DNA from: Beverwykella pulmonaria
Taxonomy: Eukaryota; Ascomycota; Dothideomycetes; Pleosporales; Melanommataceae
Direction: 5' to 3'
NCBI GenBank assembly: GCA_001599595.1
Contig: BCHH01000003.1
Coordinates: 324,847-388,846, forward strand
Length of the DNA stretch: 64,000 nt
A program made the translations under genes and the position numbers. The notes under the pieces are model-generated. The model worked only from the letters and a program-made list of their open reading frames with translations. It was not told the origin of the DNA and did not search any database. Numbering within the stretch: the stretch's first letter is position 1; the number at the start of each line of letters is the position of its first letter. Shown one piece after another: positions 1 to 11,075 of the stretch.

Positions 1-528
1 GTTCACAGCGTTGCGGTAGGCTATGGCACCATTAGTGCAGACCACATGTCGTGGAAATCGGGAAGATCGGAGCAAAAACCAACCGAAGGCGAGCCGTTAT
101 CACCGAAGTCGAAAACTGCTGAAGAGAGCACTCCGCTGATAGTGAACAATAACTATAACGCACCACCGTCAAGAGGGCGCTCAAAGTCAGTCAGCACAAT
201 TGCTTCCCTGCATTCTGTTGGTTCGCGGTCTATCAGCCCTTCTCAGAGGAGGCACACAGCTCGGAGCGGCAGTATTTCAGAGAACATCATCGACGTCAAT
301 GGTGTGAAAAAGATTGTTTTAGAGACTACTAGCTCCAGTGACTCTGAGGAAAAACTTCATCGCGCCCAGTCTGACGGTGCGCCACCCGCTAGTTCCATGA
401 CAGGCGGAAAGCATACAGAGAGTGCGGACCATGGAGGCAAGAAGAAGCGGAAGAAGAGAAGCAAGAAGAAGAAGGCCGGAGGAGAGGGCAGCGAGTCGCA
501 GCCTCTTTTGGGAGGCGAGAGGAGATGA
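1..528 (+). CDS. C-terminal end of an unidentified protein (5' partial)
   Basis: The reading frame is open from base 1, so the start lies outside the window; the first ATG at 46 is probably internal, or the last exon may begin after the acceptor-like CAG near 33-35. The visible 175 codons are a low-complexity, Ser/Pro/Lys-rich tail: a Ser/Arg-rich stretch, an acidic segment with SSSDSEE, then a strongly basic run of Lys and Arg and the ending SESQPLLGGERR. No catalytic motif, membrane segment or known domain is visible. Such a tail would suit the cytoplasmic end of a membrane or trafficking protein, but nothing identifies the family. The stop is TGA at 526-528. Confidence 0.5.
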   Translation, partial: VHSVAVGYGTISADHMSWKSGRSEQKPTEGEPLSPKSKTAEESTPLIVNNNYNAPPSRGRSKSVSTIASLHSVGSRSISPSQRRHTARSGSISENIIDVNGVKKIVLETTSSSDSEEKLHRAQSDGAPPASSMTGGKHTESADHGGKKKRKKRSKKKKAGGEGSESQPLLGGERR

Positions 529-1034
529 TGAGAGTTGTCCGTCGATGCTGCGTAGAGGTGTTTTTGGGGGGCGCCGCCCAAACCCCCTTTTCAAATCTTA
601 CCTGATTCCCGATGATGGCATCTATTGGTTTTAAAAATCCCTTGCTTTCCATGGACGAGGTTCAAAATAAAGGCGGATCGAGGACTGGATATCTTCGTAG
701 TGTAGAATATCAGGCATAGGTTGCCGGACTTGCGGACGCATGTTGGTTGGGGTTTGGAGGGGGGAGATGAGGTTGGCGGAGAGGGAAGTTGGACAGGAAG
801 CGGTGCAGGAAACGAGTGCTAGAGTGAACGAGAAGCTTTAATTAATGACAACATTTCCTTGCCAACGAAGATATGTTTTTGTTCAATATTGGTTCAACGC
901 CAAACTCTTCTGATACAGCTTCTCTTTCCACTACCCCGTTCAAGTCTCCCCGTTCGAGTCTCCCGTGCGTTCCTGTCTCAATGCCCGACTTTCCAGACAA
1001 CAATGGTTTCATGACGTCATAGATCCCAAACACC
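529..1034. other. intergenic region, nothing recognised
   Basis: This stretch holds the 3' flank of the partial gene and the promoter of the next gene. Only shadow reading frames occur. A pyrimidine-rich tract at about 925-1000 is typical of a fungal 5' leader. Confidence 0.5.
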
Positions 1035-2329
1035 ATGCCTTCTGCGCATCTGTCCTCAGACCCTGATCTCCAACTCTATTCCTTCTTTTCCCGCAATTCC
1101 CTTCTTCAATCCCCCGCTGGCGGTCGATCATCGTTGGCGCTAATTTCCAGATTCTTCAGCATGTCCTTTTTATCCCTCAGTCACCTAGGCTCTTCCTCCT
1201 ATTTCTACGACTATTCTGGATTAGTACCGTATGCGAATCCGCCGACGAATTATATAGGCTCTGCAATTTTTATTTCGCATATTTTGCTGGCGCTCGTGTG
1301 TGCTGGCTACATTACCCATTCGCTATATTCGAGATATCAGTCCCTAATCCCCTCACCCAAACCCACAAACGCAACCAAAGAAGATGAACAAGCCCAAAAC
1401 CTCGAAATCAAAAATGCGCGTGCGCGACATATCAAGATCTACGCCGTGCTTGCCTCGATCAGCTTCTCGATGCTGTCATTTCACATGTTGAACTTCCTTC
1501 TCAACTCGTATCAGCAATGGAGCAAAACCAGAGGGGAAAGACCAGGAAATGTGATGGGTGTGGAGAGATTGAAGCAGTGGACGCTGGAATCCGCACTTTT
1601 CGAGACGTTCGCACGAGAGCTGGTGGACGATGGCCCGAGTACCGTGTGGATGCAGCTTGGAGTGCTTGGGACCTGGTTTTGGGGTGTTTGGATGGGCGGA
1701 AAAGGTGTGTTGCGTATCTTCGATTATTAGTATATTGTGGGGAGTACTGATATCTTTATCTAGCAAACGAGCGCGGCTTCTCGACAAACGCTTTGCTGCC
1801 GTACGTCCTCCTCAGCCAAATCCTCCCTATTTCCTTCACAGTCACGCTCTTTCTCATACATCTCCATCTCGCCTCCCCGGATCTCTTGCCCGGTTCTCCG
1901 ACCTCCGAGAAACCATGCTCCACAGACGCGAAACCTGAGCTCGAACCACTGCCCCTCCAAAACCCGCACCGAAAAACCTCCCTCCTCCTCCCGACCATCC
2001 TCCTCAACGCTGTTCTTCTGTCACTCGCACCCCTACGGCACCACAGCCTCTTCGTTCCACTCGTTCTGTTTACAAGGTTGTTGTTACTGCTTCCGTTTAC
2101 GGGGAGGATTAGTACGAGGAGTGTCGAGGTGGAGAGGTGTATGATTGTCTCGGGGGGTTTTGTGGTGGCGAACTTGTTGGTGCTGAGGAAGGGGTACGGG
2201 GTTGGTGACGTGGTGGGGGCTTTGACGGGGAGAGGGGGGTTTGGAGGGGAGGCGGTGAGGGTGTTCGCTTGGGATGCGGTGATGGGCGTGGCTGTGGGGA
2301 GGGTGATTGGTTGGGGTGGTGGCGTGTAG
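1035..2329 (+). CDS. multi-span fungal membrane protein of unknown function
   Basis: Two exons (1035-1704 and 1764-2329) give 411 residues. The 59-bp intron has donor GTGTGT, a CTGAT branch-like site and acceptor CTAG; splicing restores the frame exactly and joins GGK to ANERGFSTNALLPY. Hydrophobic segments are visible at about residues 72-98, 134-158, 205-222 and 236-262, with further ones in the C-terminal half, so it is an integral membrane protein. The N-terminal 60 residues are Ser-rich. Residues 105-132 between the first two spans are charged and hydrophilic, a likely loop. I do not recognise a family motif. The gene stands alone between unrelated neighbours, so context gives no function. 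Confidence 0.72.
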
Positions 2330-3279
2330 AATGGCATTGTACGGGAGATGATGGATGTTGTGTAGGTATATACCTACCGGAGTATCGGTGTACATTATTT
2401 TGGAATAGTAAAGGACAAGGCGCAAAACTTGGATGACGTGCATGCACTTAGTTGAGCCGTGCTGCAATTCCTTCCACCAAGCAATTTCCATATCCCCAAT
2501 CTTTGACTTTGGAACCCAGAGTCGCAGCCTGTATATTTTTGTTTCATGGAAGACTTGTTTTCACACTAAATTTTCCTTTATGACTGATCATATGACCTCT
2601 AGTAGAGATTAAGAGCACGGTATTGGAGTAAGTGTTTCATCGATTGATTGTTCAAATCATAATCTCACAAAATGCAGCGTTCTTAACCCTTGAATTCCTA
2701 TCGGGTGAAGGCCCAAGATCTCGGTTGCAGCAAATGTCTGTCGAATTCACCTCACCGAAGATCCAGGATCCGATAACTTGGACACAGGAACTTTCAAGCA
2801 GCGATAGCCGTTGTGCAGATTACGTGCTTTCTTGGCCCAACTTGACGGACAGGGCTGGTTGCACAGATTCATCCAATGCTGTGGGAGACCTGCAGGAACA
2901 GAAAGCACACATAATCGCCCAGGGGGTGGCGATTGGAGTGATGTATACCAGCATGTTCATCGGTATGCAGGAACAGATTGCACAGCCAGTGATCAAGGGG
3001 TATTGACAGCCATATATCCATGTCCGACATTTAGGCGATATGCAGGAACCGTAGCAGGCGGTAGCGAGCGGAGGAACGACATTGACGACCACACCCACAG
3101 TCCGGCGTAGAGGTGGTTTGAGCAGCCTCACAATGAAAACTGAAAAAAGAAATATTTGTACTGGTCATATGTCATGTAGACCATATTAACAGCATAGGAC
3201 TCGTACCAATGTGTTGTTAGTGATGTCTGCAATGAGGTCTTGTTCGTGTACAACCTCCATCCCTGCCCCGTTTGCAGGC
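2330..3279. other. intergenic region, convergent 3' ends
   Basis: This lies between the ends of two convergent genes. An open frame at 2632-3006 has no ATG of its own, no recognisable domain and no splice partner. Nothing else is supported. Confidence 0.5.
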
Positions 3280-3876
3280 CTATTTATCAGGAATTGCGGC
3301 AATGGCTTCAATCTCAATCAAAAACGCGCCTGGCAGCTTTCCAACTTGAACCGCTGTCCGCGCAGGCTTGGGCGTGGGCAGCATGGCGGCGTAAACTTCG
3401 TTCATCGCTGCGTAGTCTGACATATTGGCTAGAAACACAGTAGTCTTCATCACGTAATCCCATGAAGTTCCTGCTTCTTCGAGGATGACGGCGATGTTTT
3501 TGATGACTTGAGCCTAGAGATCATGTAAATAGTTTGGCAAGAAGTGGGACAAGAAAAAGAGGGATAATATGATTGATGAAGGGCATGTAGAGATGGCGTA
3601 CTGTTTGTGGTCTGATGCCTCCAGAGACGATGGTTCCATTAAGCGATGGGACAGTGCCTGCTGTGTATACTATTCCCTTTGTCGTGAAAGCACCGCTGGC
3701 TATAGAAATGATCAGTGAGAATTATGATATGGGTCTGGGTCGCGCATACATAGAATAGGCCCCTGGGTCCCAAGGTACGTAATAACCGGCTGCTCAGCTA
3801 GTTTGGGAGCCAGCGTTGCGAGTGTTGTGCTCGACGCAACAGCCATGGCAGTGAGGAGAAATGTAAAGGAGGCCAT
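3280..3876 (-). CDS. RidA/YjgF/UK114 family protein with N-terminal signal peptide
   Basis: Three exons on the minus strand (3750-3876, 3602-3699, 3280-3513; introns of 50 and 88 bp) give 152 residues. RidA proteins hydrolyse reactive enamine/imine intermediates from amino-acid metabolism. The family features are clear: SGAFTTKGIVYTAGTVP, a central AQVIKNIAVILEEAG helix, then DYVMKTTVFLANMSDYAAMNEVY, and the family's Arg in PARTAVQVGKLP followed by LIEIEAIA. The unusual part is the first 30 residues: MASFTFLLTAMAVASSTT followed by LATLAP looks like a secretory signal peptide, whereas family members are normally cytosolic or mitochondrial. The start ATG at 3876 is the first Met of the hydrophobic segment. 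Both introns preserve phase exactly. Confidence 0.85.
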
Positions 3877-5807
3877 TTTGGCAAGTTTGTGAAGATGGTA
3901 AAAGTGGCAATGAAGGGATAGGCTTGATAGTCTACTTAGAAGCCCTCGCACTGGGAGTTGCGTGGTTTTATAGCTCCCAGTCCGTCCGCTTTACAATGGT
4001 AACCTCTTAGTTCCAAGAATTCATTCGTGTCTTGGAGCTTCAAATGCTGGAATGTGGAGGCATCAATCCGGCGCAACTCTTCTCGTTAGCGTCAGGTGTC
4101 GACCACCACGCACAAGCAATTGACATGCATACAACTAACATAGCTATTTCTTGGTAGCTAGTTCCTAATGTCAGACCTTCGTTATCTCTTGGGTAATTCT
4201 AGAATCCCTCTACCCTCGTGGCGAGCTCAAATATCTGGCTACCGGGTCGGCATCAACGTCCTACCCTCACCAGTCCCATCGCGGCCGGGCCATGCGGTTC
4301 GGTGCGGGGTCCTGAGTGGGATGGGCGCCTTGATCGCACACTGAACTCCCAAAAGTGGAAGGTTGATGACGCATATGAGTCACCATAAAAGTTTGAGATG
4401 GTAAAGCAAAGATAGCGAGGAGACCTTGAGGCTGGGCGCCCAGACGGCATGTACTTATGTACTGAACCGAGACCTGAAGGGCGTCGTGATATAAGCGTAG
4501 ATAAAGGCCTGGGGCTGCAATTGGCTGCCTTGTTCGGCCAATATTCTCCAGCAGAACAGCGAGGGAATGATCAAGCAGCTTGATTCTTACCGAATTCGAG
4601 CCCTCGAAGCTTATTCGCTGAATACAGAGCTAGACTCTTCAAAGTAGAAAGCGGGATTACCCCAGGGCCGCGTGGCGTCCGGCTTCGCTTCGGCTTTGCC
4701 CCTGTTCGAACACGGCAAACATCTCACGTCTAGAATTCGATGTATATGGGAGTCTAAGGCGGCCCTCGTACCTCGCTTCGGAGCTTGTTTGGTCGTGGGA
4801 ATTGCTAAGAGCCCAGTGGCCGGGCGTCCTTGATCGTGAGGAAACGAGACGTCGTTGGCAGATGTTCTGGAATGCCGCCGGAGCTTTCGGAATCGGGATC
4901 CCACAACTGTTCAAAAACCAATCTCAGAACGCTCACCTCATTCTCATCATGGGATTGCCATTTTAGTATGAAACACTTCGAAATCAATACATCTTCTTGT
5001 GCACCAAATCGTCGCTTGTACAAATCTCTGATGTCTACTCCAGGACGTCGCGTTGATGTAGCATCGTCTTGTCGTATGTGCGCACATCTGTCCTGATCGG
5101 AACAAGTTGCTTCTATCCGTTATCTACACCTCCACACTGCCGCTGTCCACAACGGTCCGCTGCTGCATACCGGCCGGCCGAGGACAAGATACGATAGGCG
5201 CGCGAAACTCTCCCATCTTTCATTTCCATCTTTAAGAAAATTCTTCTTATCGCGGCCCTTCAGTTGCAAAGGTCTCAGGAATGGCACGATTATCCACTTT
5301 TCGACTGTGCTAAGTAGCATCTCTACGTAATAATTATAGATATTAGGGACAGGGAGCGGGTTAAAGAGCGCGGGCCAGGGGTTCTTTTTCTAAGATAGGG
5401 ACGAGCCGAACACGTGGTTATGCTTCGAGATAGCATGCTAACTGGGTACCTTGATGGACAAACGGTTTCTTGAGACGGGCGACGCGCTCTACGAGAGACG
5501 CTTCGAAGCGATTACGGACTGGTGTTCGAGATAAGCGGTAAGCAGTGTATGCCAGGCGGCTGCGGTAGCCTTGGGATGCTCCACGCGTGGTCGCCTCCGG
5601 TAAGTCTTGATACTGCACGGCAAACTTTTTGGAGCTCGCGGCTCCTTCAAAAGAGGATGGAATCCTCGTTCCATTCAATTCCTCACTTCTTTCGCCTCCT
5701 CTTTCTTAGCAGCAGTTCCGTGGGACCTGTGCGAAGCTTCCTAAAGAGGATCGATCGATCCCTTTCACATACCAACTCCCCTCCTCTTCACGCCTCCTAC
5801 TGCCAAC
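3877..5807. other. long intergenic region, nothing recognised
   Basis: About 1.9 kb between the RidA-like gene (leftward) and the amino acid oxidase (rightward), so it holds both promoters. Short open frames at 4611-4914 and 5418-5678 show no domain and no splice pattern. A pyrimidine-rich leader of about 50 bases directly precedes the ATG at 5808. Confidence 0.5.
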
Positions 5808-7859
5808 ATGAAGGGCCTCATTGCCACCTCCTCTGCTGTACTCTCCTTGGCCAATGTCATCCTGTCAACCCCTCTGTCTGGCCGCTCCAATCTCATTCTC
5901 TTCAAGCCTTTGAGTGTTACCTCTGACTCCGTCCACAACATCCACGTTGAATATGGCAACGCCGATTTCGAGGGCGAGGTTCGTGTGGTGCATGGATCAT
6001 GCGATATGACCGAGTCACACCAGAGACACCACGAAGTCGGATCTACCTTTGTGACTCGCGATGCTCAGCCTGAGCGCTTCATCTGGATCGTCCCTGAAAA
6101 TGCCATCCACAATGGCTGTCTGCATGCTTTCTCTGGAACTGCGCTCATTGGCCGCTCGGCTCCCATCAAGATCTCGCGGCCCCTTCGGAGGCGTGAGGAC
6201 ATCTCTGCTGTTGCCGACGTGACTGGACCCTGGTTTGACGGCGTTGCGTACATGAAAGATAAGCAAAACAACGCTTCTTTCGTCGCAGCTGCGAAAAGCA
6301 AGAAGATCGCCATTGTGGGAGGAGGAATGTCGGGGCTGTTAACTAGTCTGCTGCTGACTTCAGTCGGAATTAACGACTGGCACATCACCGAGTCGAGCCA
6401 GAGGATCGGAGGACGCATCCGGACGAAATACCTGAATGGAACTGCTCCGAGCGACTACCAATACCAGGAGATGGGCCCCATGCGATTCCCCGTATCAACC
6501 TTTTATAAGGACACGAACGAGACTATTGAGATCAATGATCACAAAATGGTTTTTCAGCTCGGAGCAGTTCTCAATCAGATGAACAACATTGGCGATGGCA
6601 ACGCGTCATCTGATCTCGCTGTAAACTTCATCCCCTGGATTCAGAGTAGTCCGAACGTCCCCGCAAACTCGAATGGATATCGCCTGCCAAATGGGCGCAT
6701 CCCAAGTGCGGCACAGCTCGCAGCCAACTCGTCTTTGCAATACACAGCAGCTGCGCCATCCAATGCTACTGCCGCCGAAATCGCTGCCAAGGATGTCGAG
6801 GCGTTGCTGGATGAGAGCGAAGAGAGACTGAAAGCGGCCGCAAAGAACATCTTCCAGGCCCACAAGGAATCTATCGAAAGAGGGCTGTTCGACTTCTCGG
6901 AATACGCGTACATCAGATATGTCCTGGGCCTAGATAAGGACACTGCCGATTACGTCGCTGGTACCTCGACCAACACGCCAATGTGGGATTTGTACGACAG
7001 TGTGTACTTTGGGGCTACGACTTGGAGAACCATTGACAAGGGCCTCGAGTCTCTACCCCGTGCCTTCTTACCGCATGTACAGGATAAGCTTACGCTCGGT
7101 CGCAAGATCGACGGAATTGTCTACAGCAACGAGACTGGGAAGGTGTCCCTGACATGGCGTGACGATCCGTTGGTCATGGAGCCTGAGAGCGAAGAATACG
7201 ACTATGCCGTCGTGGCCGTTCCCTTCTCCAAAGTCCGCGGCTGGAAGCTCCCCAAATATTCCTCGCTCTTGTCTCGCGCCATCACCACCATGAACTACCA
7301 GCAATCATGCAAGATTTCGCTCCACTACAAGACTCGCTTCTGGGAGCACTTGAGCCCTCCTATCATTGGTGGTTGCGGAGCGGTCGATACGTACGGCATT
7401 GGGTCTGTCTGCTATCCCGCGTACAAGATCAACTCGACTGGTCCAGGCGTGATCCTTGCATCGTATACTAGCGGCGTTGCGGCTCGGACAGTCGCCGCTC
7501 TGAGCACTGAGGACCATGTTGCCCGTACTCAGCGCGCAATGATCGAGGTCCACGGCGAGATTGCGGCCGAGCAGTGGACTGGCAACTACTACCGCCAGTG
7601 CTGGGAGGTCGATGAGCACCAGGCGGGTGCTTGGGCTTCACCATTTCTTGGCCAGCAAGATCTGTACCTGCCGGCCTACTACAAGACGGAGTTTAATAGC
7701 ATCTTCATCGGCGAGCACACTAGCTACACGCACGCGTGGATCTTCTCGGCGCTCGACTCGGCGGTTCGTGGAACGACGCAGTTATTGCTGGATATGGGCC
7801 TCGTGGACGAGGCAAAGCAAGTCGTTGATCAATGGATGGGTCGATGGATCAGCTTGTAG
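5808..7859 (+). CDS. secreted FAD-dependent L-amino acid oxidase
   Basis: A single exon of 683 residues, the usual size for fungal L-amino acid oxidases, which oxidise L-amino acids to keto acids with release of ammonia and hydrogen peroxide. The first 20 or so residues form a signal peptide. The FAD-binding Rossmann motif KIAIVGGGMSGLL lies near residues 166-178, followed by the amine-oxidase arginine motif RIGGRIRT and EMGPMRFP. The C-terminal FAD motif includes SIFIGEHTSYTHAWIFSALDSAVRG. About 150 residues precede the FAD domain, as is usual for secreted fungal members. The ATG follows a pyrimidine-rich leader and sits in AACATGA. Peroxide production suggests nitrogen scavenging or antagonism. 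Phenylalanine ammonia-lyase lies about 5 kb downstream, but a shared pathway is only conjecture. Confidence 0.93.
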   Translation: MKGLIATSSAVLSLANVILSTPLSGRSNLILFKPLSVTSDSVHNIHVEYGNADFEGEVRVVHGSCDMTESHQRHHEVGSTFVTRDAQPERFIWIVPENAIHNGCLHAFSGTALIGRSAPIKISRPLRRREDISAVADVTGPWFDGVAYMKDKQNNASFVAAAKSKKIAIVGGGMSGLLTSLLLTSVGINDWHITESSQRIGGRIRTKYLNGTAPSDYQYQEMGPMRFPVSTFYKDTNETIEINDHKMVFQLGAVLNQMNNIGDGNASSDLAVNFIPWIQSSPNVPANSNGYRLPNGRIPSAAQLAANSSLQYTAAAPSNATAAEIAAKDVEALLDESEERLKAAAKNIFQAHKESIERGLFDFSEYAYIRYVLGLDKDTADYVAGTSTNTPMWDLYDSVYFGATTWRTIDKGLESLPRAFLPHVQDKLTLGRKIDGIVYSNETGKVSLTWRDDPLVMEPESEEYDYAVVAVPFSKVRGWKLPKYSSLLSRAITTMNYQQSCKISLHYKTRFWEHLSPPIIGGCGAVDTYGIGSVCYPAYKINSTGPGVILASYTSGVAARTVAALSTEDHVARTQRAMIEVHGEIAAEQWTGNYYRQCWEVDEHQAGAWASPFLGQQDLYLPAYYKTEFNSIFIGEHTSYTHAWIFSALDSAVRGTTQLLLDMGLVDEAKQVVDQWMGRWISL

Positions 7860-8985
7860 AGAGTATACATAGCATACAAGTGTGCGATAAAAGTAATGAA
7901 TGAACGATACTGTCAACATGTTCCAGAATGAAAATGAGTTCCTGCGCTGGGTGAGACGGGAATAATTTGAACCTAGAAACTCGTGGCTATTGTAAGGGTT
8001 TATACGGTGAGAATCCTCTAAATAGCGCCACCATAATTATCTTGAAGACGGCGAGGGCGTTGATGGCGTTTTGGCTAGAGATGTAGCTCGACCCGAATCC
8101 CAATTGCCGGAAAGAGGCGGGGCCTCCCGCCAAGCATCTGTCAGAACGCCTTATAACACTTAGACAGCTCCCATCTTTTTTTTTTCTCTGGGCACCTGTT
8201 GCTTGCTCCATCAAGATTTCATCGCGCATAACTGAATTTAGAGCCAGGGGCAAAACATGGTCAATCCCCCATTCCGTCCCCTGCGTCGATCGTCCACCCC
8301 GCTGCCGCCCGATAGCTATCTCAGCCCTTTCTAGGAATGGTTTAGCAGCTTCCTGCCAGCTCAGACAGACACGACGCCAGAAAGCCAGCACACCTTTTGA
8401 TCCAAGCTGCTCCTCATCATCTCTAAGTTACAAAGATAAGCCACAACACTGCAAGTGCTTTCGTCAAAGCTTTCCGACCCAATGCCTCCATCAGCTCGGT
8501 AGGCCAGGTAGCTTCGTTGGACCCTCTGGGTCTAACGCTACCCAATGTAGAAACCAGGCATGCGACGTGGGAGATCGCTCCAGGGTCCACACCATATCCG
8601 TCTAGCGTCGACGATGCTTGGTATTCGCGAGGGAAGAAACACTTTGACGCCATCTTGAATTTCAGCAGCCATTGACACGTTGTTCCACGTCTTTTGGGGC
8701 ATATTCCACACGCAAATTATCCTGCTGTCTAATCCCCAGTCTCTGGCTGCTCCTTGTGAAAATATTCATCTGGTATTCGCAATCGCAGACCGAATCGCGT
8801 TCCAGGTACCTTCGGCTGGCAATCAACGCCACCAATGCTCAACTCGCGACACCAAATCCCATACTACCCTTTTAAACCCCCGCGTTGCTTATCCTGCCCC
8901 TTTCTGTCCTCCCTCTCATAATGCTAATGTCTTTCCCACTATCCCCATAACGAGCCTCTGCGCCCCTCCGACACTCCTTCGAGCC
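7860..8985. other. intergenic region with promoter of the acyltransferase gene
   Basis: Open frames at 7987-8391 and 8423-8653 on the minus strand lack recognisable domains. A C/T-rich stretch at about 8880-8985 looks like the leader of the next gene. The open frame begins upstream at 8680, but the first convincing ATG is at 8986. Confidence 0.45.
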
Positions 8986-10525
8986 ATGCCGTACCTCAGT
9001 TCGACCGAGAAAATGCCCACAAAGGGCGACTTCGTTCTCCCGTCACCAACTTCGCTCTCGACACCCCGCCTGCGTTCGCTTCCGCGGCGAATATCACGCT
9101 TCCTCGTCCCCTCCTTCCTTGCCAAAGACGCAAAACCGGACATCGTGCGGCCAACGGATTTCCTCGACGGCCTGCGCGGCTATGCCTCCTTCATCGTCTT
9201 CATAACGCACTCCGTCTGCCCATTGCATCCCAACTACGGCGTTGGCTTCTGGGGCTTGGACGGCGTCGACGACTACTGGATAACGCAGCTACCCATCATT
9301 CGGTTATTCCACAGCGGGCTGGTATGCGTCCACCTCTTCTTCGCGCTATCTGGATTCTCCATCTCTTTGAAGCCACTGAAGTTGATGCGGCGGGGCGCAT
9401 ACGATGCGCTGTTTGATAGCCTTGTGAGCGCGACCTTCAGACGGGCGTGTAGATTGTATTTGCCATGCTTGGCGCTGCTGCTAGGAGTGCTGGTGCTGGT
9501 GTGCATGGGCTTCTTTGACTATGCGTCCGCCCTGGCCCAGAAGGAGAATTGGCCGTTTCTGGGGATTGCGTTGCAGCCGCCGCCTGTCTTCAAGACATAT
9601 GGAGCGCAGTTTGCGAATTTTTGGAAGTGTTGGTGGCAGTGGAGTGACCCTGTGAGCCCCCTTTCCACCATTACCCAAACCCTACCTTTTCTTGATTTGC
9701 ATATATGTGTGTATGTGTGTGAGAGAGAAAGAGCTGACAGCGCGTGTTTTCAAGATGAACTCCTACTCCCGCATAACCGACCAGCCCTACTCGGGCCAAC
9801 TCTGGACCATTCCCGTGGAGCTGAAATGCTCCCTCATCGTATGGATATCGCTCCTGGGCGTCGCGAAAGCACGCCCTTACATCCGCCTTACCATTCTAAG
9901 CGCCCTGTCCGTGTACTTCTACGCGCGCTCGCATACAGACCCTTGTCTGTTCGTCACCGGCGCTATCCTTGCAGAACTATATCTCGAGCGTGTAGAATCA
10001 GCCCCGAACACTGCTAGCGAAGAGACGAAGAACGTGAAGATCAAGAACTGGGTCCTGTTTTTCTTCGCGCTGTTTCTAGGCAGCTATCCGAGGCGAGGTG
10101 GGGACAAAGCGCTGGGATGGCCTCTCCTTCACAAGCTGGGCGCTATGGTCGTAGGCAATAAAGGGAAAGTGCTGCTCGACTTCTTCACAAGTCTTGGGTC
10201 TATTTTGCTCGTATACGCCGTCTCGCAGTCTGCATCTCTCCAGTGCATGTTCAGCACCCCACTGGCCAAATACCTAGGCAAAATCTCCTTTTCGCTGTAC
10301 TGTGTCCACCAGCCGCTCATCAGCTGGTTCGGGTATAGGAATATCTTGTTCTGGTGGAGCATTACGGGGAATAAATATTTGGTCACGTACGAGCTGGGGT
10401 TTCTGATCGCCTTTTTGATACAGTTGGTGATTACCGTGTGGGCAGCAGATATGTTTTGTAGGGCGGTGGATGAGCCAAGTGTAAAGTTTGCAAGGTGGTT
10501 GGAGGGCAAGTGTACAGCGTCATAG
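8986..10525 (+). CDS. acyltransferase 3 family integral membrane protein
   Basis: Two exons (8986-9651, 9755-10525) give 478 residues. The 103-bp intron has donor GTGAGC, a GCTGAC branch site and acceptor CAAG, and contains a TG/AG-rich microsatellite. The protein shows the acyltransferase-3 (OafA/NodX-like) signature: FLDGLRGYASFIVFITHS near residue 60, with the catalytic-type His in the first span, then HLFFALSGFSIS. After the splice come GQLWTIPVELKCSLIVW and the late motif LGKISFSLYCVHQPLISW. About ten membrane spans are visible. The family transfers acyl groups to sugars, polyketides or other small molecules; the substrate cannot be read from sequence. The N-terminal 45 residues are cytosolic and Ser/Pro-rich. 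Confidence 0.9.
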
Positions 10526-11075
10526 GGCCAAAGGGAGCCTGATATTTTTCCATTTATCTGCATAGATTTGGGGTGCGTAAGGGCAAAGGCAATGGTACCC
10601 CGATAGAATATATCCCGCAAGAAGGGCTCCAGGCCCGTGTAATACATGAACTGAACGATTCTTCTGCAGTTTTTGTGAATGTGCTTGCTCTCTAGACTAC
10701 ACTTGTCATCGCTATTTCTGGATAAAAGGATTCTATCTTCACACTCCTAAGTAGTTCTTTATATTAACCTTGCTGTGGTTATAAACTATTTCGTGAACTG
10801 TGGCAGTAAAGAAATATGTAATTTAAAGCTACTTTTATGAAGTAATCAGCCATCACCCTTCGTTCGAGACACTAGCAGCGACATTTCTAATGATCAAAGT
10901 CACATTCAAGGAAAGCGAGACTAAGAGAACTGATATTATGCTTCATTAAAGAGAGATATATTAATTAGTCGATCTATTGCCGTGCCATCGCGGAAATCAA
11001 AAGGTATCATTGGTTGGGCATTTCAAACGTACGCTACCCTCCACACCGCCCCTAGCTCCAAGCATGATCAATGCT
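10526..11075. other. intergenic region, convergent 3' flanks, AT-rich
   Basis: About 550 bases between two convergent genes. The sequence is AT-rich as expected for terminators and 3' UTRs; no coding signal is visible. Confidence 0.5.

Noticed and set aside
4690..4740. tRNA-like GTTCGAA motif
   Set aside because: The arms do not pair and no anticodon stem is present.
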